Positions 6,441-23,772 are shown, counted from the stretch's first letter. The stretch is 64,000 bases of DNA from Aeromicrobium sp. Leaf350 (GCF_916858655.1 NZ_CAKASL010000002.1:558001-622000), one strand, 5' to 3'. The notes: a model not told the origin generated them from the sequence alone. A program made the numbers and translations.

Positions 6441-8956
6441 TGCGCGTGCCCGTCGAGTGGCTTCGCACTCTCGTCGACCTGCCGGCCGAGGTCACGACCG
6501 AGCAGCTGGCCGACCGCCTGACGATGTACGACCTCAAGCTCGAGGAGATCATCGGCGGCGGCATCTCCGGCCCGCTGACGGTCGGTCGCGTGCTCGCGAT
6601 CTCGCCCGAGCAGCAGAAGAACGGCAAGACCATCAACTGGTGCCGGGTCGACGTCGGGGCGCAGAACGAGGCGTCGGTGCCCGACGCGCCGGGCGAGGAC
6701 GTGCCCTCCCGCGGCATCGTCTGCGGTGCGCACAACTTCGCCGTGGGCGACCTCGTCGTCGTGTCGCTGCCCGGCACGTTCCTTCCCGAGCTCGGCTTCG
6801 AGATCGGCTCGCGCAAGACCTACGGCCACGTGTCGGACGGCATGATCTGCTCGACCACGGAGCTGGGGCTTCCCGACGACGAGACCAGCGCGGCCGGCAT
6901 CCTCGTGCTCGAGCCCGGGTCCGCGGAGCCGGGCGACTCGGCGACCGAGCTGCTCGGGCTCGCCGACCAGACGCTCGACCTCGAGGTCAACCCCGACCGC
7001 GCGTACGCCCTCAGCCTGCGCGGTGTCGCTCGCGACACGGCCCTGGCGTTCGACCTGCCGTTCTCCGACCCGGCCGACGCGGTCACGCTGCCGGTCGGCG
7101 AGGGCGGGTACCCCGTGCGGGTGGAGGACCCGGAGGGGTGTCCGGTGTTCACGACGGTCGTCGTCACCGGCATCGACCCCACGCGCACGGCGCCCGACTG
7201 GATGGTCCGGCGCATCACGCAGGCCGGCATGCGGTCGATCTCGCTGACGGTCGACATCAGCAACTACGTCATGCTCGAGCTCGGCCAGCCGAACCACTGC
7301 TACGACCGCGCGAAGGTCAGTGGCGACATCGTCGTGCGCCGGGCCGCGGCGGGGGAGACGGTCACGACGCTCGACGACGTGAAGCGCACGCTGACGCCCG
7401 AGGACCTCGTGATCGTCGACGACTCCGGCATCATCGGCCTCGCGGGGGTCATGGGCGGAGCCTCGACCGAGATCGGCCCCGAGACGACCGACGTCGTCGT
7501 GGAGGCCGCGTTCTGGGACCCGGTCACGATCTTCCGCGGCGAGCGGCGGCACAAGCTGCCGTCGGAGGCCGCGAAGCGCTACGAGCGCGGGGTCGACCCC
7601 GCACTGACGCTCGCCGGTGCCGCCCGGGTGGCCGAGCTGCTCGCCGAGCTGGGCGGCGGCACGGTCGAGCCCGGCGCCACCCACGTCGGCGCGGTGCCCG
7701 CGTCGGTGCCCGTGTCGTTCGCCGTCGACCTGCCGACGCGCATCTCGGGCGTCGACATCACGCCGGACTTCGCGCGCGACGTGTTCGAGCGCAACGGCTG
7801 CGCCGTGCAGGTGGACGGCGAGACGTTCACGGTCACGCCTCCCACCTGGCGCTTCGACCTCAACGACCCCTACGACTTCGTCGAGGAGGCACTCCGCTCG
7901 GCCGGGTACGACACTGTTCCGTCGGTGCTGCCCACGCCCACCGGAGGACGCGGGCTGTCCCGCAACCAGGTGCTGCGGCGACGCGTCGGTCACGTGCTGG
8001 CGGGTGCCGGTCTGACCGAGGTCACGACGTTGCCCTTCGTGGGTCCGGCCGACCTCGACCGCCTGGGCCTGCCGGCCGACGACGAGCGACGTCGTCAGGT
8101 GCTGCTCGCCAACCCGCTGTCCGCCGAGGAGCCGGGGCTCACGACCACGTTGCTCGTGGGTCTGCTGCGCGCGGCCTCGCTCAACGTGAGCCGCGGCCAC
8201 GACGTCGTCGAGATCACCGAGATCGGCCGTGTCTTCCTGCCGTCACCGGATGCTGCGGCGGCGCCGATCTACGGCGTCGACCGGCGTCCGACGCCCGAGG
8301 AGATCGCGGCGCTCGACGCGGCGCTGCCCTACCAGCCCCAGCACGTGGGCGCGGTCCTGGTCGGCGAGCGTGAGCGCTCGGGCTGGGACGGGCCGGGGCG
8401 CGCCGTCGCATGGTCGGACGCGGTCGCCATCGCGCGCCGTGTGGCCGGGACGCTGCACGTCGAGGTGCAGGTGCGGGCGGCGCAGGTCGCCCCGTTCCAC
8501 CCCGGCCGGTGCGCCGAGCTCGTGCTCGCCGACGGATCCGTCGTGGGTCACGCCGGCGAGCTGCACCCCGCGGTGGCGGCCGAGCACGGACTGCCCGGTC
8601 GGGTCGGCGTGCTGGAGATCGACCTCGACCAGCTGCTGGCGGCCTCGCCCGCGATCGGCCCGAAGCCGTCGTTCTCGGCGTTCCCCGTCGCCAAGGAGGA
8701 CCTGGCGTTCCTCGTCGCGACCGAGGTCGAGGCCGAGGCGCTCCGGTCGACGCTGGCCGGTGCGAGCGAGCTGATCGAGTCGGTGCGCCTGTTCGACGTC
8801 TACACCGGCGACCAGGTGCCGGAGGGCCAGCGCTCGCTCGCGTTCTCGCTGCGCCTGCGCGCCCCGGACCGCACGCTGACCGACGCAGACATCAAGGCGG
8901 CCCGCGACGCCGCCGTCCAGGCCGCCGCCACCCACCACTCCGCCACGCTCCGCTAA
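6440..8956 (+). CDS. pheT: Phenylalanine--tRNA ligase beta subunit
   Basis: 838 residues, normal to slightly long for PheT. Visible domains in order: N-terminal part with an OB-type tRNA-binding domain (GIVCGAHNFAVGDLVVV, about 90-170), B3/B4 editing domain (DISNYVMLELGQPNHCYD), B5 domain (RISGVDITPDFARDVF), the catalytic-like core (FDLNDPYDFVEEALRSAGY) and a C-terminal FDX-ACB anticodon-binding domain (FSAFPVAKEDLAFLV). The subunit binds and edits mischarged tRNA-Phe. It is translationally coupled to pheS. Confidence 0.95.
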   Translation: MRVPVEWLRTLVDLPAEVTTEQLADRLTMYDLKLEEIIGGGISGPLTVGRVLAISPEQQKNGKTINWCRVDVGAQNEASVPDAPGEDVPSRGIVCGAHNFAVGDLVVVSLPGTFLPELGFEIGSRKTYGHVSDGMICSTTELGLPDDETSAAGILVLEPGSAEPGDSATELLGLADQTLDLEVNPDRAYALSLRGVARDTALAFDLPFSDPADAVTLPVGEGGYPVRVEDPEGCPVFTTVVVTGIDPTRTAPDWMVRRITQAGMRSISLTVDISNYVMLELGQPNHCYDRAKVSGDIVVRRAAAGETVTTLDDVKRTLTPEDLVIVDDSGIIGLAGVMGGASTEIGPETTDVVVEAAFWDPVTIFRGERRHKLPSEAAKRYERGVDPALTLAGAARVAELLAELGGGTVEPGATHVGAVPASVPVSFAVDLPTRISGVDITPDFARDVFERNGCAVQVDGETFTVTPPTWRFDLNDPYDFVEEALRSAGYDTVPSVLPTPTGGRGLSRNQVLRRRVGHVLAGAGLTEVTTLPFVGPADLDRLGLPADDERRRQVLLANPLSAEEPGLTTTLLVGLLRAASLNVSRGHDVVEITEIGRVFLPSPDAAAAPIYGVDRRPTPEEIAALDAALPYQPQHVGAVLVGERERSGWDGPGRAVAWSDAVAIARRVAGTLHVEVQVRAAQVAPFHPGRCAELVLADGSVVGHAGELHPAVAAEHGLPGRVGVLEIDLDQLLAASPAIGPKPSFSAFPVAKEDLAFLVATEVEAEALRSTLAGASELIESVRLFDVYTGDQVPEGQRSLAFSLRLRAPDRTLTDADIKAARDAAVQAAATHHSATLR

Positions 8957-8973
8957 TCACCCCTCGCACCCCT

Positions 8974-9091
8974 TACCGCTCGCGAGAGACTTTGTTCGTG
9001 GTCACGAGAGAGTTTGTTGCCTCCTGACCACAGACAAGCTCTCTCGCGAGGGGTAACAAAGTCTCTCGCGAGCGGTATGCCTGCGGGGTGG
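8974..9091 (+). repeat. Palindromic intergenic repeat, copy 1
   Basis: A perfect 23-bp inverted repeat (8974-8996 with 9055-9077) encloses a second dyad GTGGTCA (8998-9004) / TGACCAC (9025-9031). The motif CGAGAGA-Y/G-YTTGT occurs four times, twice on each strand. Positions 8979-9091 match 10623-10735 over 113 bp with four differences by my count. It lies 17 bp after pheT and could act as a bidirectional transcription terminator. The architecture is like REP/BIME or MITE-type elements, but no transposase is nearby. Confidence 0.8.
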
Positions 9092-9166
9092 CGTCGGGTC
9101 GTTGTGGAGTGATGCAGGACAGGCGCATGCTGCTTGCGACATCCACGACGCATGAGGGCGGACGCC

Positions 9167-10080
9167 ATGAAGCGACAACGGAAAAGCCAGCTAGTTGGCT
9201 CGATCGTGATACTTATCAGTAGCGTCATGGTGGTGGTCGCTCCGGCCGTCGCTGCGACACCGCCCGAGCCGGAGCCCGCTTCGGTCGCCAACCCTGAAGT
9301 CCTCGACGAGCGCGTGCAAGAACCGGTCCCGCTCGCCTCCTCGCCGGTGCGGGACTCCATCTCCGCGGACAGGTCGTCCTTGGAGACGGCGGGAGCGACG
9401 ACGTGGCCATCGGCCTCCCGGTCGAGGGCCCCTTGCGGCTCGAGGATGGCAGGTACGTCACGGACGACCCGGCCTCCGGCGTGAGCCTCTCGGTAAGCCC
9501 GCTGAGCGATGGCGTCCAGATCGTGGTCGAGGTGGCCGCGTCAGATGCGCCGACCGAGTTCCAGTTCACCTTCGCCTCCGAAGGCGGAGTGCTGCCGACC
9601 CTGCTGAACTCGGGCGAGGTCGCGCTGACCAGCGAGTCGGGGCGGGACCTGGGTCTCATCGAGGCGCCTTGGGCCTACGACGCAAATGGCGCCGCCGTCC
9701 CCACCCACTTCGAGGTGCGGGGCAGCTCCGTCATCCAGGTCGTCGACCACACGAGCGGCGACTACGCCTACCCGATCACGGCCGACCCGTCGATCAAGAA
9801 CTGCAACCTCTACACGGCGACGTGTGTGACGTTCTCCAAGGGGGAGGTCCGAAACATTGCTGGACTGTCAGGGGTCTCAGCGGTGACGAAGGCGATCTGC
9901 GCCATCGTCCCGAACCCTGCACTCAAGGTGGGGTGCGCTGTGGTGCTGAGACCTGTGGTGAACTCCGTGAAGTCGACGTTCAACATGGGCTCCTCGCAGG
10001 GGAAGTGCGTGGAGCTCAAGTTCAATCGCATCCCCCCGGCGGTCAACGCTCTGATCGGTTGGAAGGTGGTCTCGTGCTGA
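9167..10080 (+). pseudogene. Secreted Cys-rich protein gene, apparently frameshifted
   Basis: The first frame (from ATG 9167) codes a signal peptide (SIVILISSVMVVVAPAVAAT) and a Pro/Glu-rich start. The homologous-looking body is in another frame and reads sensibly from about 9367 (GQVVLGDGGSDDVAIGLPVE), through EAPWAYDANGAAVPTHFEV and VVDHTSGDYAYPITADPS, to a C-terminal domain with six Cys ending GWKVVSC. The frame change falls near 9366-9372. Such proteins occur as secreted proteins of unknown role in actinobacteria. Alternative: an intact 225-residue ORF from GTG 9403, but it would lack export. A sequencing error is also possible. Confidence 0.5.
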
Positions 10081-10140
10081 CGCGAATCTCCAGGTCGTCT
10101 GCGTGGCGGACGAAGTCATGGTGTGAGGGAGGTGCAGTTC

Positions 10141-10557
10141 GTGGGCGCGGTTGAGGTGATCGGCAGGTCGCTGTCGAGGCGGACTTCCCGCATCCAGTTG
10201 GAGCTGCTTGCACTGGTGGTTGTCGGCGTGGTGGGTCTCCTGGCCTTCGACGGTCGAGCAACCCTCTGGGTCCTCGTTGTCTCGACCGCGATCGGTGCTG
10301 CGATTCTTGAGATCGACGGTTGGTGGGGCTCAAGTCATCCCGTCCCCGATCGATCCGACGTTGTCTGGCATCGGCGTTATCGACGGGGTCGTGTGGCTCT
10401 GAGTGCCAGTATCGTCGCGCTCGTGTTCGCCATGGCGTGGCTCGTCGACGACGGCGTCGGACCGTGGGGCGACCTCGTGTGGGTCTGGAGTGCGGTGATG
10501 CTGGTCATCGTCGGGGAGCGCGTGCTCCAGCGGCGACTGGGATCGGCCGCCGTTTGA
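10141..10557 (+). CDS. Small four-helix membrane protein, unknown function
   Basis: 138 residues from GTG 10141, chosen because GGAGG lies 8 nt upstream; GTG codons at 10123 and 10132 are alternatives. Four hydrophobic segments are visible: LELLALVVVGVVGLLAF, LWVLVVSTAIGAAILEI, SIVALVFAMAWLV and LVWVWSAVMLVIVG. I do not recognise a family. It follows the secreted-protein gene by 60 bp, so the two may work together in the envelope. Confidence 0.5.
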   Translation: MGAVEVIGRSLSRRTSRIQLELLALVVVGVVGLLAFDGRATLWVLVVSTAIGAAILEIDGWWGSSHPVPDRSDVVWHRRYRRGRVALSASIVALVFAMAWLVDDGVGPWGDLVWVWSAVMLVIVGERVLQRRLGSAAV

Positions 10558-10570
10558 CCTGGCGCGGCAT

Positions 10571-10598
10571 CGGGGTGGCGGGCAGTCCCGCCACCCCG
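10571..10598 (+). terminator. Strong hairpin after the membrane-protein gene
   Basis: CGGGGTGGCGGG (10571-10582) pairs perfectly over 12 bp with CCCGCCACCCCG (10587-10598), loop CAGT. There is no T run, as is common for actinobacterial terminators. Confidence 0.55.
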
Positions 10599-10615
10599 GC
10601 CGGTGTGCCGAACTC

Positions 10616-10735
10616 GTTGCCCCTCGCGAGAGACCTTGTTCGTGGTCACGAGAGAGTTTGTTGTCTCCTGACCACAGACAAGCTCTCTCGCGAGGGGCAA
10701 CAAAGTCTCTCGCGAGCGGTACGCCTGCGGGGTGG
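10616..10735 (+). repeat. Palindromic intergenic repeat, copy 2
   Basis: Near-identical to copy 1 across 10623-10735. Here the outer dyad is different: 10616-10633 pairs with 10684-10701 (18 bp) instead of with the far right arm. The inner GTGGTCA/TGACCAC dyad is kept. It directly abuts the remnant at 10752-10802, so it appears to have replaced or invaded the body of a second secreted-protein gene. Confidence 0.8.
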
Positions 10736-10751
10736 TGGCGGGTTCATGGGT

Positions 10752-10802
10752 GTTCCGCCGGCCGTCTACGCGGTGGTCGGCTGGAAGGTGGTCTCATGCT
10801 GA
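10752..10802 (+). pseudogene. C-terminal remnant of a second secreted-protein gene
   Basis: The reading frame ending at TGA 10800 codes VPPAVYAVVGWKVVSC, which matches the last 16 residues of the gene at 9167-10080 (IPPAVNALIGWKVVSC) at 12 of 16 positions and has the same stop. Everything upstream is the palindromic repeat, so this is the stub of a duplicated gene. Confidence 0.65.
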
Positions 10803-10987
10803 AGACTCGGCTCCTCGAATGTGCCGCCGTCTTCAGCATCGTCGTGCTCACAGCCCTGGTGGGATTCTTCGTGATGCCGAAGGGCTACGGTTTCTGGTCG
10901 GGAATGGGGCTCTCCGGCGCAGCGGTCCTGGCGGCGTCGGTCTCTGTCTCCTGGTTGCGTCGACGAGGGGGCGGGCCGAAAAGCTGA
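10796..10987 (+). CDS. Small membrane protein, unknown function
   Basis: 63 residues. ATG 10796 overlaps the stop of the upstream remnant, a sign that it was once translationally coupled to the lost gene. Two hydrophobic segments are visible (FSIVVLTALVGFFVM and LSGAAVLAASVSVSWL), then a basic tail RRRGGGPKS. No family recognised. It may survive only as a leftover of the degraded locus. Confidence 0.4.
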   Translation: MLKTRLLECAAVFSIVVLTALVGFFVMPKGYGFWSGMGLSGAAVLAASVSVSWLRRRGGGPKS

Positions 10988-11024
10988 CGGCGGGGAGGTG
11001 ACTGTCTGACGGAAGAACCCCGAC

Positions 11025-11049
11025 TGCAAGGTCTTGCATGGGTGTGCAA
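11025..11049 (+). promoter_or_regulatory. Candidate ArgR operator (ARG boxes) of argG
   Basis: Three half-sites are visible: TGCAA 11025-11029, TTGCA 11034-11038 and TGCAA 11045-11049. They make two palindromes, TGCAAG-GT-CTTGCA and TTGCAtgggtgTGCAA, similar to actinobacterial ARG boxes built on TGCAT/ATGCA. The site ends 11 nt before argG, where bound ArgR would block initiation. The argR gene is at 17889-18401. Confidence 0.55.
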
Positions 11050-11057
11050 GAATGTGA

Positions 11058-17875
<6,818 letters not shown>

Positions 17876-17888
17876 GCGAGCGTCACTC

Positions 17889-19851
<1,963 letters not shown>

Positions 19852-19856
19852 GGCCC

Positions 19857-19873
19857 GGGCGCAGCCGGCGCCC
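19857..19873 (+). terminator. Hairpin between convergent argH and response-regulator genes
   Basis: GGGCGC (19857-19862) pairs with GCGCCC (19868-19873), loop AGCCG, in the 24-bp gap between the two stops. It has no T run. It could end transcription from both sides. Confidence 0.4.
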
Positions 19874-19875
19874 CC

Positions 19876-20562
19876 TCAGCTGGGGGAGTAGCGGCGCTCG
19901 GGGCGGCCCGTGGCGCCGTACTGCAGGCGGACCGTGGCCCGGCCCACCGAGACGAAGTGCTCGAGGTAGCGGCGTGCGCTGACGCGTGACAGGCCGACCG
20001 CGTCGCCGGCCTCGCGGGCCGACAGCTCGCCGCGCACCCGCAGCGCCTCGACGACGGCCGCCGCGGTCTCCTGGCTCAGGCCCTTGGGCAGGGAGGTCGC
20101 CATGAGGGTCGCGCCGAAGGCCCGGTCGATCGAGGCCTGGTCGACCGCGCCCTGGTCGACGTCCTCGAGCGCGCCGAGGGCCTCCATCGACGCCCGGACG
20201 GCCTCCAGACGGGTGGCGAGGGCCGGGTGCTCGAACGGCTTGACGAGGTACTGCTGCGCGCCGCCCAGCAGTGCGGCGCGCACGACCTCGGCATCACGCT
20301 CCGCGGTCACCATGATCACGCCCACCTCGTGGCCGTCGCCGCGCAGACGGCGCAGCACCTCGAGACCGTCGAAGTCGGGCAGGTGCACGTCGAGCAGCAG
20401 CACGTCGGGCACGAGGTGCTCGACCTGCGAGATCGCCTCGGCGCCCGTGCGGGCGGTGCCGACCACCTCGAAGCCTGGGGTGCGCTCGACGAACTTCTCG
20501 TGGATGCGCGCCACCATGAAGTCGTCGTCGACGACGAGCACGCGCAGGTCCCGGCCCGTCAT
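19876..20562 (-). CDS. CitB/DctR-family response regulator
   Basis: 228 residues. The receiver domain has the acidic pair VVDDD and the phospho-acceptor Asp in LLLDVHLPDFDGLEVL, with the switch Thr in VIMVTAERD and Lys in LVKPFEHPAL. The C-terminal HTH part (GELSAREAGDAVGLSRVSARRYL) matches the CitB/DcuR-type output domain. It probably activates the divergent tctCBA operon when a tricarboxylate is present. Start overlaps the kinase stop by 4 nt, so the pair is co-translated. Confidence 0.88.
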   Translation of the reverse strand: MTGRDLRVLVVDDDFMVARIHEKFVERTPGFEVVGTARTGAEAISQVEHLVPDVLLLDVHLPDFDGLEVLRRLRGDGHEVGVIMVTAERDAEVVRAALLGGAQQYLVKPFEHPALATRLEAVRASMEALGALEDVDQGAVDQASIDRAFGATLMATSLPKGLSQETAAAVVEALRVRGELSAREAGDAVGLSRVSARRYLEHFVSVGRATVRLQYGATGRPERRYSPS

Positions 20563-22169
20563 GCCAGCACCTGCCCCGGCGTGCTCGTGAGCAGCGGGAC
20601 GGTGAAGACGAAGCGGGCGCCGCCCTCGGCCGGGTCGGTGAGCTCGACGGTGCCACCTCGGCGCGTGGCGATGAGCCGCACGAGCGGCAGTCCGATGCCC
20701 CGGCCGCCGAGCACCTCAGGCTTGGTCGAGAACCCGCGCACGAAGATCGAGTCGCGCAGCTGAGGGGCAACACCCGGACCGGTGTCGGTCACGACGACCT
20801 CGACGTCCGCGCCGGCTCGCGCGATGCGCACGACGACCTCGGCCGGATCGTGCCCGCGGCACGCGTCGATCGCGTTGTCGACGAGGTTGCCGATGACGGT
20901 CGTGAGGTCCGCTGAGAGGTCGCGGTCGAGCTCGGGCAGGGTCGAGGCGTCGTCGAGCACGAGGCGCACGGCGACCTCGCTCGCAGCCGAGGACTTGGCG
21001 ACGAGCAGCGCCGCGACGGCGGGGTCGGCCACGTGGTCGCGGATGCTGGCGTCGAGGTCGGCGGTCTCGCGCGTCAGCGACCCCAGCAGCTGCGCGAGCT
21101 CGTCGTACTCCTCCAGCTCCACCAGGCCCGAGATGGTGTGCAGCCGGTTCGCGAACTCGTGCGTCTGGGCCCGCAGCGTGTCGCTGATCGACAGGTTCGA
21201 GCTCAGCTGGTTGCGGAGGGAGACGAGCTCGGTGCGGTCGCGCATGGACGTGACGCTACCGATGCCCCGACCCTGGCTCCGGGCCGCTCGGCGGTTCGCC
21301 ACGAGCACCCGATCGCCCACCACGACGACCTCGTCGTGCGCGTCGTCGTGGTCGCCCAGCAGCGTGCGCACGTCGGCCGGGAGGTCGAGCGACGCGACCC
21401 GGCGGCCGACGACGTCGCCCCTCAGGCCCAGCAGCGCCCGGGCGCCGTCGTTCAGCAGCGTGACCCGGCCGTCGGTGTCGACCGCCACGACCCCCTCGCC
21501 GATGCTGTGCAGCAACGCCTCGCGGTGGTCGGCGAGCGTCGCGATCTCCGCGCTGCCCAGGCCGCGGGTGCGGCGCTTCAGGACGCGCGAGACCCACCAC
21601 GTCCCCAGGCCTCCGGCCAGCGCGCCGATGCCGAGGAAGAGCGCCAGGTCGGTGGCGTCGTCGGTGAGGCGGTCCCAGAGCCGCGGGTACTCCTGGGTCG
21701 CGATCGTGAAGCCCAGCAGGGTGCCGTCGTCGGCGATCACGGGGGCGTGAGCCGCGACGACACGGTTGCCGTCGACCTCCAGGTCGCCGCTCCAGCCCCG
21801 CCCCTCCGCGATGCGGCTGTCGCCCAGCTCGGTGCGCGAGCCGACCTCGCTCGGGTCGGACGAGGCGACGACCGTGCCGTCGATGCGGGCGATCGCGACG
21901 GTCGTGGCTCCGGAGAGCTGGAGGCCGCGGTCGACCGTCGGTGCGAGGGCGCGCGTGGCACCGATCTCGTCGACCTGGTCACGCACGACCGACACGTTCG
22001 CGATGTACTCGGCCACCGAGCGCATGGCGCTGCCGCGCTCCTCCTGGAACGTCGTGGTGCTCTGGCGGACCGAGATCATCGCGACGACGACGAGCACGAC
22101 CGTCATGACCACGAGCTGCAGGACCAGCACCTGACCCGCCAGCGTCAACCGCGTCCGACGCACGACCAC
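20559..22169 (-). CDS. CitA/DcuS-type membrane sensor histidine kinase
   Basis: 536 residues from GTG 22169 (AAAGGAGG 11 nt upstream); the frame extends further but runs into the divergent tctC promoter region. Layout: TM1 (VLVLQLVVMTVVLVVVAM), an extracytoplasmic sensor of about 130 residues, TM2 (LALFLGIGALAGGLGTWWV), a PAS domain (HSIGEGVVAVDTDGRVTLLN), the H-box QTHEFANRLHTISGLVE and an HATPase with VIGNLVDNAIDA, DTGPGV and GRGIGLPLVR. This is the citrate/C4-dicarboxylate sensor layout. The start is uncertain because of a run of valine codons (two GTTGTGGTC repeats). Confidence 0.85.
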   Translation of the reverse strand: MVVRRTRLTLAGQVLVLQLVVMTVVLVVVAMISVRQSTTTFQEERGSAMRSVAEYIANVSVVRDQVDEIGATRALAPTVDRGLQLSGATTVAIARIDGTVVASSDPSEVGSRTELGDSRIAEGRGWSGDLEVDGNRVVAAHAPVIADDGTLLGFTIATQEYPRLWDRLTDDATDLALFLGIGALAGGLGTWWVSRVLKRRTRGLGSAEIATLADHREALLHSIGEGVVAVDTDGRVTLLNDGARALLGLRGDVVGRRVASLDLPADVRTLLGDHDDAHDEVVVVGDRVLVANRRAARSQGRGIGSVTSMRDRTELVSLRNQLSSNLSISDTLRAQTHEFANRLHTISGLVELEEYDELAQLLGSLTRETADLDASIRDHVADPAVAALLVAKSSAASEVAVRLVLDDASTLPELDRDLSADLTTVIGNLVDNAIDACRGHDPAEVVVRIARAGADVEVVVTDTGPGVAPQLRDSIFVRGFSTKPEVLGGRGIGLPLVRLIATRRGGTVELTDPAEGGARFVFTVPLLTSTPGQVLA

Positions 22170-22251
22170 AACGACCACAACCTCCTTTGCGTCCACAAGA
22201 GTGACGCAGACCACATCTTCGCGCAGGATCGGTCCCGACCCAGGAGGAACC

Positions 22252-23241
22252 ATGACATCACGTCGATGGAGCCGCGCACTCGCGCTGGCCCTCGCCGCCG
22301 TCCTCGTCGCCACCGTCTCTGCGTGTGGCGTGACCCGCGACGGCGGCGACCCCGACAACCAGCGCCTGCGGATGATGATCCCCAACAGCCCCGGTGGCGG
22401 CTACGACCTCACCGGACGCGCCGCAGCGCAGACGATGGAGCAGGAGGGCCTGACCGGCCGCTTCGAGATCAACAACGTCATCGGCGCCAGCGGCACCGTC
22501 GCGATGCAGCGCCTCCTCAACGAGGAGGGCTCGGAGGACGTGATGCTCCTGATGGGGCTCGGCGTCGTGGGAGCGGTGTTCACCAACAAGTCCGACGCGA
22601 CCGTCGACAAGGCCACGCCGATCGCCGGCCTCGTCGCCGAGGCCGAGGGCATCCTGGTTCCCGCCGACTCGCCGTTCCAGACGCTCGACGACCTCGTCCA
22701 GGCCTGGAAGGCCGATCCGCGCAGCATCACGGTCGGCGGAGGCTCGTCACCCGGCGGCCCGGACCACCTGTTCCCGATGCAGCTCGCCCAGACCGTCGGC
22801 ATCGACCCCAACGACGTCAACTACATCTCCTACGACGGTGGCGGACCGCTCACGACGGCGCTCCTGGGCGAGAAGATCGACGTCGGCATGTCCGGCCTCG
22901 GCGAGTTCGCCGGCCAGATCGAGAGTGGTGAGCTGCGCGTCCTGGCGGTGTCGGGCGCCGAGCGCCTCGACACGGTCGACGCGCCGACCCTCCGCGAGGG
23001 CGGCGTCGACATGGAGTTCCTCAACTGGCGCGGCATCCTCGCCCCGCCGGGGATCTCGGAGGAGGCGCGGCAGGAGCTGGTCGACCTCGTGACCGAGATG
23101 CACGACACGCCCGAGTGGGAGGAAGCACTCGAGCGCAACGGATGGATCGACAACTTCATGGTCGGCCAGGAGTTCGAGGACTTCCTGATCGAGCAGAACG
23201 ACCGCGTCGAGTCGACGCTGAAGGAGCTGGGGCTGGCATGA
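22252..23241 (+). CDS. tctC: Tripartite tricarboxylate transporter substrate-binding lipoprotein (TctC)
   Basis: 329 residues from ATG 22252, 4 nt after AGGAGG. The N-terminus is a lipoprotein signal with lipobox VSAC (Cys25). The body has TctC/Bug features: RMMIPNSPGGGYDLTGRA, NVIGASGTVAMQRL and FLNWRGILAPPGI. It captures a carboxylate outside the membrane and passes it to TctAB. The exact ligand (citrate, tricarballylate or another acid) is not readable. Divergent from the two-component genes across an 82-bp gap that must hold both promoters. Confidence 0.9.
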   Translation: MTSRRWSRALALALAAVLVATVSACGVTRDGGDPDNQRLRMMIPNSPGGGYDLTGRAAAQTMEQEGLTGRFEINNVIGASGTVAMQRLLNEEGSEDVMLLMGLGVVGAVFTNKSDATVDKATPIAGLVAEAEGILVPADSPFQTLDDLVQAWKADPRSITVGGGSSPGGPDHLFPMQLAQTVGIDPNDVNYISYDGGGPLTTALLGEKIDVGMSGLGEFAGQIESGELRVLAVSGAERLDTVDAPTLREGGVDMEFLNWRGILAPPGISEEARQELVDLVTEMHDTPEWEEALERNGWIDNFMVGQEFEDFLIEQNDRVESTLKELGLA

Positions 23242-23771
23242 GCGCGCACACCGAGCAGAGGCTCGAGGAGAGCGGGCCCTCCCGCGGCAGGGTCGTCGAC
23301 ACCGCGCAGTACGGCCTCGCGGCCTTCCTGCTCGTCGTCGGCGTGGTGGTCCTGGTCGACGCGGCGGGGCTCGAGAAGGGCTTCGCGGACCAGCCGGTCC
23401 AGCCGTACGCCTTCGGCTTCGTCATCGGCAGCGTGCTCGTCGCGCTGGCCGCCCTGCTGGCCGTCGCCACCTGGCGTGGCGACGTCGCGGAGGCGGAGGA
23501 CGGCGAGGACATCGACCTGACGCAGGGCAGCGACTGGGCCACCGTCGCGAAGCTCGGGGTCGTCTTCGTGATCGTCGTGCTGACGATCAGCTGGCTCGGC
23601 TGGGCGATCGTCGGTGCGTTCCTGTTCGCCGGGACCGCTCGTGTCCTCGGCAGCCGCACGCTGATCCTCGACGTCGCGATCGGCACCGCGCTCTCGCTGC
23701 TGACCTGGTACGGCTTCTACGTGGGCCTCGGCATCCCGATCCCCGCCGGCGTCCTGGACGGGGTGCTCTGA
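23238..23771 (+). CDS. tctB: Tripartite tricarboxylate transporter small membrane subunit (TctB)
   Basis: 177 residues, start at ATGA overlap with tctC. Four hydrophobic helices are visible: [58 protein letters not shown] and [20 protein letters not shown]. Ends [11 protein letters not shown], typical of TctB. It pairs with TctA in the membrane. Confidence 0.88.
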   Translation: MSAHTEQRLEESGPSRGRVVDTAQYGLAAFLLVVGVVVLVDAAGLEKGFADQPVQPYAFGFVIGSVLVALAALLAVATWRGDVAEAEDGEDIDLTQGSDWATVAKLGVVFVIVVLTISWLGWAIVGAFLFAGTARVLGSRTLILDVAIGTALSLLTWYGFYVGLGIPIPAGVLDGVL

Positions 23772-23772
23772 C

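Noticed and set aside
6365-8200. 611-codon minus-strand frame and 662-codon plus-strand frame across pheT
   Set aside because: Both overlap the clear pheT frame and have arginine/histidine-rich composition without motifs.
10073-10154. 27-codon frame overlapping the end of the secreted-protein gene (MLTRISRSS...)
   Set aside because: No resemblance to the membrane protein that occupies the same place after the second copy, and no hydrophobic segment.
8974-10735. CRISPR array
   Set aside because: Only two repeat copies, 1.6 kb apart, with genes between and no cas genes.
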